The notes: generated by a model not told the origin, from the sequence alone. A stretch of DNA of 5,538 bases from Comamonadaceae bacterium (GCA_947455585.1 CANGOY010000146.1:1-5538), one strand, 5' to 3'; shown: positions 1 through 5,452, counted from the first letter of the stretch. Numbers and translations: made by a program.

Positions 1-1
1 A

Positions 2-517
2 CTGCTTCACATGATGGATGACTTCATCCTCACCATCTCGGCTGAAGCGTCGCAATACAACGTTCAATTGGAGTCGCTAGATAACGTGATCAACGATAGC
101 CTTGAACAAGTCACTGACTTGGCAGAGGTCAAGGGTATTCAAATCAATGATGAGAGCGATGTATCCAGCATTTTTGTCACGGTCAACGCGCGCTTACTGA
201 TACGTGCTTTGGTTAATCTGCTGTTCAATGCGATCAAGTTTTCCCCAGAACAAAGCACCATTCGGATTCAATCGCTCTATCACTCTGCAACAGTGACAAA
301 CACGCCGCAAATAAGCATCATCATCTCAAATACCGTGAAAACGTCCGCCACAACAGATGACCTGACAGACGATATGCCTGGATTTGGATTAGGGCTTGAT
401 TTTGTCGATAACGTTGTCCACAAACACCATGGTGTCATCACACGAGAAATCCCGAAGAATGGCTCCGCTACTGTATGCATGACGCTGCCATGCGAAATGA
501 TGGGGCAGAACACTTAA
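2..517 (+). CDS. Sensor histidine kinase, C-terminal part (5' end outside window)
   Basis: This is the C-terminal end of a two-component sensor kinase. The frame is open from base 2, before the first ATG at 11, so the gene very probably starts upstream of the window. The first ~50 residues (LLHMMDDFILTISAEAS, then AEVKGIQI) look like the second DHp helix and the linker into the ATPase domain. An N-box follows (LVNLLFNAIKFSP, about residues 67-79 from the ATG at 11), and a G2-type glycine box lies near the end (GFGLGLDFVDNVVHKHHG). The adenine-binding G1 motif (DxGxG) is not visible: the expected place reads IIISNTVKTSATTDD, and the ATP lid is short. The phosphoacceptor His and sensor domain lie outside the window. 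Function would be ATP binding and phosphotransfer at the inner membrane, perhaps weakened. It is co-directional with the small protein-protease operon, 80 bp upstream of it, so joint control is possible but unproven. Confidence 0.85.
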   Translation: MLHMMDDFILTISAEASQYNVQLESLDNVINDSLEQVTDLAEVKGIQINDESDVSSIFVTVNARLLIRALVNLLFNAIKFSPEQSTIRIQSLYHSATVTNTPQISIIISNTVKTSATTDDLTDDMPGFGLGLDFVDNVVHKHHGVITREIPKNGSATVCMTLPCEMMGQNT

Positions 518-546
518 GCAACAAAAAATAGCTTTTATAGATTAAA

Positions 547-569
547 TTAAAAATTAAGTTAATTTTTAA
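547..569. repeat. Perfect 23-bp AT-only palindrome (11-bp arms)
   Basis: The left arm TTAAAAATTAA (547-557) is followed by one G and then by its exact reverse complement TTAATTTTTAA (559-569). It lies 30 bp after the kinase stop and 28 bp before the first operon gene. It could be a dimeric-regulator operator or a weak terminator. With no G or C in the arms, the operator reading seems likelier than an intrinsic terminator. Confidence 0.6.
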
Positions 570-570
570 G

Positions 571-591
571 TATTCAAATATTTTCTGAATA
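571..591. repeat. Short inverted repeat next to the operon start
   Basis: TATTCA (571-576) and TGAATA (586-591) are perfect complements around a 9-base spacer. The repeat directly follows the 23-bp palindrome and ends 6 bases before the ATG at 598. In RNA it would put a weak hairpin where a ribosome site should be. No Shine-Dalgarno sequence is visible before that ATG. Confidence 0.4.
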
Positions 592-597
592 TGTAAA

Positions 598-1059
598 ATG
601 CCGACTATGGCATTCATTTCAAAAGCAATCAGAAATTTAATCTTATCGGGTATCAGCATCGTATCCATGGGCCAATGTGCTTTGGCGGACTCAGTTTGGC
701 ACTGCTCTCGCAGCGATGTGCAAATTGCGGATGCATCCGATGATTTCGTCTTGGCTTCTTTAGCTCTTGAACGAGAAGTCATACGTCTTTCATTGAGAGA
801 CTTGTTCTCCGTCTATCAAGGTAGCCCTGTAAAAATGAGCGGTGGCCTACCTTTGTCTGCCTGTATGGTCGGTGGCAACGCACACCAGACAGTAAAGGCT
901 ATGCAATCAATAGGCGCCAACACCGAAACACGCAACAAACCTAATATTCACATAGTTCAAGATGAGCAAGCAATGTTGACTTGCATCACCCAGAACCATC
1001 CAGCAGTTGGGTATTTATCAAAGGCCACCCACACCGAGGCTGTCGGGCCGTGTTTTTAA
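598..1059 (+). CDS. Small exported four-cysteine protein, paralog of the gene at 2123; PBP-like C-terminal part
   Basis: A 153-residue exported protein of unknown function. Residues 1-30 form a signal peptide: K9 and R12, a hydrophobic core, then an ALA|DS signal peptidase I site. The mature part opens with VWHCSR and has four cysteines (36, 89, 129, 152), the last one residue from the end, enough for two disulfides. It shares VWHCSR, the GGLPLSAC block, the HxVxxxxxMLxCI block, PAVGYL and the terminal PCF with the product at 2123-2587. The run LSLRDLFSVYQG, a Pro-rich turn, and later QAMLTCITQNHPAVGYL recalls short PstS-like periplasmic binding domains ("LS..eLr.iF.G" to "GaIGYv"); that homology is inference. 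The ATG at 598 has no visible Shine-Dalgarno sequence; the ATG at 607 is an alternative start. It overlaps the protease by 10 bases and is the first gene of the operon. Confidence 0.8.
   Translation: MPTMAFISKAIRNLILSGISIVSMGQCALADSVWHCSRSDVQIADASDDFVLASLALEREVIRLSLRDLFSVYQGSPVKMSGGLPLSACMVGGNAHQTVKAMQSIGANTETRNKPNIHIVQDEQAMLTCITQNHPAVGYLSKATHTEAVGPCF
1036..1039 (+). promoter_or_regulatory. Ribosome site GAGG setting the GTG start of the first protease
   Basis: GAGG lies 10 bases before the GTG at 1050, inside the end of the preceding gene. Starting there gives a proper signal peptide. An earlier in-frame ATG at 981 would add 23 polar residues encoded by DNA that already codes for the small protein, so it is unlikely. 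Confidence 0.6.
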
Positions 1060-2126
1060 AACAAACACTTGCTCTTGCCGCGCTCACGGCATTCACTGCG
1101 TGCTCGGCTCAAGACCTTCCTTGGCACTTAGGCGCTTTAAACGCTAACGCATCCGCACCCTCTGCAATTAATACCAGCAGCATCAAACCTGGTCCACATC
1201 GAATCGTTGTGGCGGTCATTGACAGTGGCGTCATCGCAAGTCACCCGAGTTTGAGTGGTCAACTTTTACCTGGCTATGACATGCTCTCGGCGCCCAATAA
1301 TTTACGAGGCGGTCGGTCCACCGACTTTGGGCCCGATGAACGCGATGCGCGTTGCGGTCAACGCCTTGTATCAGGGGCCTTCAGAACCCACGGGACCGAA
1401 GTTGCCAGCTTGATTGCAGCCAATGGCGTCGATGGCGTATTCGGCGTTAACCCGACTGCAAAAATTCTACCGATTCGTTTGTTTGGTGCATGCAGCATGT
1501 CGCGCACGGATTTACTGGACGCCATTGCATGGGCCGCGGGTCTGCCTGTTGCCGGCATCCCAGACAACCCCAATCCAGCAAACATCATTAACATGAGCAT
1601 AGCGGGCGGCCTCTCTGTATGCGGCTCCGATTTGCAACGCTTACTCAACCGCGTCATTGAAAAAAAAGTCTTTGTTGTTGCGGCGGCTGGCAATAACTTT
1701 CACAAGCCACTACCAGAGCCGGCCAACTGCAACGGCGTCATGTCGGTAGGCGCACTCGATGCAGAAAACAACATTGAAATCTACTCAGCTTTAGATGCAC
1801 GAACCGTCTTATACGCGCCAGGCGGAGGTAAACGCCTGTCATCTAGCGCCAATTGGTCTATCAACAAACTGATGGTAGCAACTTACGATTTAGATTTTCT
1901 AGGTAAAGAGCGCCCAGCGGCTTTAGAGCGAGGCGTCGGCACAAGCTTTGCATCACCTGTCGTCGCGGGATTTATATCTCTTTGGCTGTCTCATCACCCG
2001 AACAAACACCCCTCCGATTTGGCGAAAGAACTTCCGAAATTTCTAAGGCAAGTCACGCCGCTTGAAAAGTGTCCTGAATGTACGCCCAAAGGATTGACAG
2101 CAAGTGCGGGAATGACACAACCATGA
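1050..2126 (+). CDS. Exported subtilisin-like serine protease (peptidase family S8), operon copy
   Basis: A 358-residue S8 endopeptidase, read from the GTG at 1050. Residues 1-20 (MFLKQTLALAALTAFTACSA) are a signal peptide with probable cleavage before QDLPWHLG. The catalytic triad is visible: Asp58 (VIDSG), His114 (HGTEVAS) and Ser299 (GTSFASP), with the oxyanion Asn215 in AAAGNN. Only 37 residues separate the cleavage site from Asp58, about as in mature subtilisin, so there is no room for an I9-type propeptide. Six mature cysteines (102, 148, 191, 227, 341, 344) include a C-terminal KCPEC, suggesting disulfides and an extracytoplasmic site. It overlaps the upstream gene by 10 bases and the downstream gene by 4 (ATGA), so translation is probably coupled. 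It is about two thirds identical by eye to the protease at 4171-5265. A lipoprotein reading (Cys18 in FTAC) is possible but weak. Substrate unknown. Confidence 0.92.
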   Translation: MFLKQTLALAALTAFTACSAQDLPWHLGALNANASAPSAINTSSIKPGPHRIVVAVIDSGVIASHPSLSGQLLPGYDMLSAPNNLRGGRSTDFGPDERDARCGQRLVSGAFRTHGTEVASLIAANGVDGVFGVNPTAKILPIRLFGACSMSRTDLLDAIAWAAGLPVAGIPDNPNPANIINMSIAGGLSVCGSDLQRLLNRVIEKKVFVVAAAGNNFHKPLPEPANCNGVMSVGALDAENNIEIYSALDARTVLYAPGGGKRLSSSANWSINKLMVATYDLDFLGKERPAALERGVGTSFASPVVAGFISLWLSHHPNKHPSDLAKELPKFLRQVTPLEKCPECTPKGLTASAGMTQP

Positions 2127-2587
2127 AATGGCCTTTACTCTGTTCACTGCTGATAACAACTTGTTCGGCATGGTCTGACCCCGTATGGCATTGCTCGCGC
2201 AACGTTGATACTGAAAAAGCAGCATTGCTGGCCTCACAAGAAAATCAGTTTTCTATCGCCTCATTCAACTCATCCTTGGATGTCATTGGGGTTTCAATCA
2301 GCGACTTGATTGATGTGTATTCAGGTGTACCCGTTCGTATTGGTGGTCTACCTTTGTCAGCCTGCTTCAGACCTGGAGATGCGCCCATCACATCGGAAGC
2401 TTTAACGTCGCTCGGTCTTCAGCCATCGGCGGTTCAAGCATTAGCGCGCAAAAGCACCATCATTCACAACCATTTGCACCTTGTCACCAGCGACAAACAA
2501 ATGCTCTCGTGCATTGCTCAGCATTTTCCTGCGGTTGGATATTTACACGAACCAAACGAAACTGAGGCAGCGTTACCATGCTTCTAA
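2123..2587 (+). CDS. Small exported four-cysteine protein, paralog of the gene at 598; PBP-like
   Basis: A 154-residue exported protein of unknown function. The ATG at 2123 overlaps the protease stop as ATGA and is directly followed by a signal peptide (MKWPLLCSLLITTCSAWS, probable cut before DPVWHCSR). An earlier in-frame ATG at 2078 would put a polar stretch in front of the signal peptide and is rejected. Four mature cysteines (24, 81, 130, 153) match those of the first small protein. Shared blocks are VWHCSR, the LxDVYxGxPV region, GGLPLSAC, the MLSCI block, PAVGYL and the terminal PCF. The order "VSISDLIDVYSG... SLGLQPSAVQALARK... PAVGYL" follows short PstS/PBP-like domains ("LS..ql..iF.G", "lg.s..q", "GaIGYv"). 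This copy shows it more clearly than the first, but it remains a by-eye inference. It is the last gene of the operon and stops 23 bp before the converging EAL gene. A protease chaperone, inhibitor or ligand sensor would all fit. Confidence 0.85.
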   Translation: MKWPLLCSLLITTCSAWSDPVWHCSRNVDTEKAALLASQENQFSIASFNSSLDVIGVSISDLIDVYSGVPVRIGGLPLSACFRPGDAPITSEALTSLGLQPSAVQALARKSTIIHNHLHLVTSDKQMLSCIAQHFPAVGYLHEPNETEAALPCF

Positions 2588-2610
2588 AACAGTGCCCCAC
2601 CCATACGGAG

Positions 2611-4014
2611 TCAGGCCATCGAAAAACCACGTCCGTCTTTTGGCATTGCGTTCTCTTGGCTAACTCCCCCCATCGACGCGTCGAATGGGCGCGCCGCTAA
2701 AAAAGAATCAAATGCAGAAGCGGTCAGCGGTGGATAAAAGTAAGTACCTTGCCCCAAAATACAGCCCATTTGACGAAGTGCAAGGCGTTGCATGAACACC
2801 TCTAAGCCGTCACCCATGACTTGCACATCATTCTGCAGCGCCCGCTCAATGGTTGCCTGAATCAGCTGGTCTATCTGTTCATCTTGCCCCATCCGCTTAA
2901 CTAGTTTGCTATGTAGTTTCACTTTGCTGACTGGCAAAACGTCTAATAACTCAAGCGAGCTTGGCATCAAACCAAAACCATCAACGGTTACGCTTAAGCC
3001 CTGCTCCGCAAAAGACGCCACGTAAGCAGGCGCTTCCTGTAAATGACGAGAAATAGCCGACTCATTTACTTCTAACTCCAACAACTGATGTGGATACTGA
3101 GTTTGCTCACACCACCAACGAATACGCTGACCGAAAGTAGGATCTTTAAACTGTTCTGCGGTGATGTTGATGGTCAAAATCAAAGGTCCGTACTGATGTT
3201 GCCAAGTCGCTGCATTCGTCAAAGCCGTATTAATTAGCCAACCGTCGAAAGGCAAGCAAATCCCATTTTTAGCAGCTAAGTCAACAAAAGCGGAAGGGGA
3301 CACATGCAATGTTTGCCCCGAGGGATGACGCCAGCAAACGACAACCTCCATGCCAAACAGTCCGCCATCGCTCATACGTTGAATGGGCTGGTACTCAAGG
3401 CTTATATCGGCATCACTCATAGCAACACTCACGGCATGAGCAACATCGAATGATGAGTGCCCTGGATCATCGCCACCACCATCCTCGACCACTTTTTCAA
3501 AGCGAACCTTGATGCGCAACTGCTTGATGCAAATATAAATCACACTCGGCACAATCAGAAACACACCTAGCCAAGTCAAGATGCGCAGATAAGTCGGCCA
3601 CAAATTAACTGCAATGTACAAATTAGCCACAATTAAACTGTCAAACGTTATCGGTGCCATCACGTGCGCTTGATGCGGAGCATCAACGGCAGACGCCAAT
3701 TCAAACGAAGTCGATGTCGGGTCGTCTAACTGCCCTGCCCGCGCGTAGCTCGCAATGGATGCACCTTCTGAACTTAAAAGTTCAGCCGACTCAATGCCTG
3801 GGTAGCTCTCCAAAGCCTTCATCAGCGCTTCAACCTGCTGAGTGTCATTCACCAATAAGGCGGGCAGCATGCTTTGTGCGACCGCATGAACTAGGACTTC
3901 ATTCTCTTCAATGATGAAGTGACGGGCCGCGTTAAACGCCAACACACAAACCACAACTAAAGTGGCGATTAAAGCAGGCACGATGACTGCTAACTTCATG
4001 ATTTTCTTGTTCAT
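2611..4014 (-). CDS. Two-TM membrane protein with periplasmic segment and degenerate EAL domain
   Basis: A 467-residue inner-membrane protein. TM1 is at about residues 7-29 and TM2 at about 141-163. The ~110 periplasmic residues between them include QSMLPALLVNDTQQ and later IESAELLSSEGASIASY, a pattern like CHASE8-type sensor segments. The EAL (c-di-GMP phosphodiesterase family) domain spans about 190-440. Retained are Glu223 in the EAL position (reads MEVVVCW), Asn283 (TINITAEQF), the Glu pair in ELEVNES (315, 318), Asp345, Lys366, Glu405 and Gln422 (GQG). Altered are DDFGTGYSSL to DGFGLMPSSL (second Asp is Gly346), KID to KLH (His368), and AEGVE to GDGLE (catalytic-position Glu is Asp402). 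No GGDEF domain is present. Activity is therefore doubtful; it may bind c-di-GMP or a partner instead. AGGAG lies 6 bases before the ATG. It lies downstream of, and co-directional with, the second protease. Confidence 0.9.
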   Translation of the reverse strand: MNKKIMKLAVIVPALIATLVVVCVLAFNAARHFIIEENEVLVHAVAQSMLPALLVNDTQQVEALMKALESYPGIESAELLSSEGASIASYARAGQLDDPTSTSFELASAVDAPHQAHVMAPITFDSLIVANLYIAVNLWPTYLRILTWLGVFLIVPSVIYICIKQLRIKVRFEKVVEDGGGDDPGHSSFDVAHAVSVAMSDADISLEYQPIQRMSDGGLFGMEVVVCWRHPSGQTLHVSPSAFVDLAAKNGICLPFDGWLINTALTNAATWQHQYGPLILTINITAEQFKDPTFGQRIRWWCEQTQYPHQLLELEVNESAISRHLQEAPAYVASFAEQGLSVTVDGFGLMPSSLELLDVLPVSKVKLHSKLVKRMGQDEQIDQLIQATIERALQNDVQVMGDGLEVFMQRLALRQMGCILGQGTYFYPPLTASAFDSFLAARPFDASMGGVSQENAMPKDGRGFSMA

Positions 4015-4020
4015 AAACTT

Positions 4021-4025
4021 CTCCT
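4021..4025 (-). promoter_or_regulatory. Ribosome site AGGAG of the EAL gene
   Basis: On the minus strand AGGAG is followed by 6 bases and the ATG at 4014. This is the strongest Shine-Dalgarno sequence in the window and fixes the EAL start. Confidence 0.8.
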
Positions 4026-4033
4026 AACCAATC

Positions 4034-4056
4034 GATTTCAAAGAATTCTAGAAATC
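4034..4056. repeat. Inverted repeat over the predicted EAL transcription start
   Basis: GATTTC (4034-4039) and GAAATC (4051-4056) are perfect complements. Nested between them is the 8-bp palindrome AGAATTCT (4042-4049), slightly off-centre. The element lies just downstream of the candidate -10 box, where the transcript would start, a typical place for a repressor operator. No regulator family can be named. Confidence 0.35.
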
Positions 4057-4058
4057 AA

Positions 4059-4087
4059 AATGTAAGAACAATGATAAATTCTGTTAA
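4059..4087 (-). promoter_or_regulatory. Candidate sigma-70 promoter of the EAL gene
   Basis: On the minus strand, TTAACA (4087-4082, 5 of 6 matches to TTGACA) is followed by a 17-base spacer and TACATT (4064-4059, 4 of 6 to TATAAT). The transcript would begin near 4052, leaving a ~38-base leader with the AGGAG ribosome site. This suggests the EAL gene can be transcribed separately from the protease upstream of it. Confidence 0.5.
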
Positions 4088-4095
4088 GCCTTAAT

Positions 4096-4133
4096 GACAA
4101 AAATAAAACTTAATGATACATCAAGGTGTCATT
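4096..4133 (-). terminator. Weak candidate terminator after the second protease
   Basis: Read on the minus strand 38 bases past the protease stop: AATGACAC, a 6-base loop (CTTGAT), GTATCATT, then the T-rich run AAGTTTTATTTTTG. The 8-bp stem has one C-A mismatch and few GC pairs, so termination would be leaky at best. The same bases could serve as a regulatory inverted repeat upstream of the EAL promoter. Confidence 0.3.
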
Positions 4134-4170
4134 GTTCGGAGAACTTGAATAAACCCATTCGTTCTAATCA

Positions 4171-5265
4171 CTAGCGAGACACGGCCGGCAACATGGCTAA
4201 GCCTTTGGGTGTGCAATCCGGACATTTATCTGTCGGATTCACGGAACGGGAAAATTTAGGTAGCTGCTTAAAAAACTCACCAGGACTCATATCAATGCGC
4301 TGAGACAACAATAACGACAAAAATCCAGAAACCAATGGTGCCGCATAACTGGTCCCCACACCTCGCGCAGCCCCCAAAGGCATTTCATCGCCTTTGAAAT
4401 CTACATCAAACGACGCAACCTTCAACTTGTTACCGTGCCAAGGCGCATTACCACTCAAATCCTTGCCCCCGCCAGGCGCGTAAATAACCGTCCGCGCATC
4501 AAGGGCCGAGTAGTTCTCGATGTTGTTTTCTGCATCGACGGCTCCCACAGAAATCACACCCTCACAATTTGCAGGTTCTGCTAGCTTTTTACCAAAGGTG
4601 TTACCGACAGCAGCCACCACAAAGATATTTTTCTGAGTCAATCGGTCTACCAACTGCTGCAAATCTGGACCACACACACGCTTACCGCCAGAAAAACTGA
4701 GATTTATCACACGCGCTGGATAAGGATTGACAGGGATGCCAGCCACTGGAAACCCACCGGCCCATGCCATCGCATCTAATAAATCTGCACGGGTCATGGG
4801 ACAGGAACCAAACAAACGAATCGGCAATATCTTTGCACTGGGATTGACACCGCGCACACCATCTTGGCCATTGCCAGCAATAAGACTCGCGACTTCTGTG
4901 CCATGCGTGCGAAATGCGCCTGAAGTTACGCGCTCGCCACACTTGGCGTCGCGGGCATCTGGCGAAAAATCAGCAGAACGGCCGCCACGTAAATTTAAAG
5001 GTGGCGACAGCATGTCATAGCCAGGAAGAAGGCGCCCATCCAAACTGGGATGACTAGCCAAAACACCGCTATCAATCACCGCTACAACAACTTCATGTGG
5101 GCCTGGCTTGACACCCGCCGTGTTGATTGCCGAAGGGGCCACTGCAGCTGCGGGGTTCAAAGAGCCTAAGTGCCAAGGCAAGTCTTGTGCGCTCAATGCA
5201 AACGACACCAAGGCAAGACCGATGAAAGTCACACATTGACGAGCGAAATAGGCAAATGAAAACAC
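4171..5265 (-). CDS. Exported subtilisin-like serine protease (peptidase family S8), solo copy
   Basis: A 364-residue S8 endopeptidase, read from the GTG at 5265. Residues 1-26 form a signal peptide (ending SFALSA) with cleavage before QDLPWHLG, the same mature start as the operon protease. The triad is Asp65 (VIDSG), His121 (HGTEVAS) and Ser306 (GTSYAAP), with oxyanion Asn222 in AAVGNT. No propeptide fits between the cleavage site and Asp65. Six mature cysteines (109, 155, 198, 234, 348, 351) align one for one with the operon copy, including the C-terminal KCPDC. From QDLPWHLG to CTPKGL the two align with a single one-residue gap near the N-terminus. A TTG directly before the GTG is an alternative start, but GAGG is then only 5 bases away instead of 8. 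Unlike the operon copy it has no small four-cysteine gene beside it; the EAL gene follows after 156 bp. Substrate unknown. Confidence 0.92.
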   Translation of the reverse strand: MFSFAYFARQCVTFIGLALVSFALSAQDLPWHLGSLNPAAAVAPSAINTAGVKPGPHEVVVAVIDSGVLASHPSLDGRLLPGYDMLSPPLNLRGGRSADFSPDARDAKCGERVTSGAFRTHGTEVASLIAGNGQDGVRGVNPSAKILPIRLFGSCPMTRADLLDAMAWAGGFPVAGIPVNPYPARVINLSFSGGKRVCGPDLQQLVDRLTQKNIFVVAAVGNTFGKKLAEPANCEGVISVGAVDAENNIENYSALDARTVIYAPGGGKDLSGNAPWHGNKLKVASFDVDFKGDEMPLGAARGVGTSYAAPLVSGFLSLLLSQRIDMSPGEFFKQLPKFSRSVNPTDKCPDCTPKGLAMLPAVSR

Positions 5266-5273
5266 CAAACCAA

Positions 5274-5277
5274 CCTC
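5274..5277 (-). promoter_or_regulatory. Ribosome site GAGG of the second protease
   Basis: On the minus strand GATGAGG precedes the GTG at 5265 with 8 bases between, and the adjacent TTG at 5268 with 5. The spacing favours GTG. The ATG at 5279 is in another frame and closes after 16 codons. Confidence 0.6.
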
Positions 5278-5315
5278 ATCTAAAAACGTCCAGCAAAATT
5301 GCTACTACTGGATGA

Positions 5316-5344
5316 ATGTTAGTTTTGTCGGTTTAAATCGGCAA
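5316..5344 (-). promoter_or_regulatory. Possible promoter with imperfect palindrome upstream of the second protease
   Basis: On the minus strand TTGCCG (5344-5339, 4 of 6) and TAACAT (5321-5316, 4 of 6) are 17 bases apart, leaving a leader of about 45 bases. The -35 box and most of the spacer coincide with a 20-bp imperfect palindrome (5325-5344; 8 of 10 base pairs match, centre TTTAAA), which could be an operator. The promoter match itself is modest. An alternative pair (TTCAAA/TTAAAT) lies further upstream. Confidence 0.3.
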
Positions 5345-5452
5345 TTCCATCAATATGGTTAATTTAAAAAACGCTTGTTTCCATTTTGAACACCCAGTGC
5401 CCCTAGATGAAACATATAGATTTCCAATTGCGTATTTTTTGAAACTGCCACT

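Noticed and set aside
468..782. A 104-codon minus-strand open frame across the AT-rich gap
   Set aside because: It overlaps the ends of two real genes and the palindromes; its low-complexity middle comes from the AT-rich gap.
981..1049. A longer N-terminus for the operon protease from the ATG at 981
   Set aside because: It would place 23 polar residues ahead of the signal peptide and lies wholly within the preceding gene; GTG at 1050 has a well-spaced GAGG.
1358..1693. A 111-codon minus-strand open frame inside the operon protease
   Set aside because: It is antisense to conserved catalytic-domain sequence, with no motif or ribosome site. The similar opposite-strand frame inside the second protease (4727-5020) mirrors the same conserved codons.
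2078..2122. A longer second small protein from the ATG at 2078
   Set aside because: The extra 15 residues are polar, precede the signal peptide and overlap the protease; the ATGA junction at 2123 is the natural start.
598..2587. Toxin-antitoxin or bacteriocin-immunity reading of the small genes
   Set aside because: Both products carry signal peptides, are paralogous to each other and resemble periplasmic binding domains; neither shows DNA-binding or toxin motifs.
3654..3914. An 86-codon plus-strand open frame inside the EAL gene
   Set aside because: It is antisense to the periplasmic segment of a well-supported gene and shows no features of its own.
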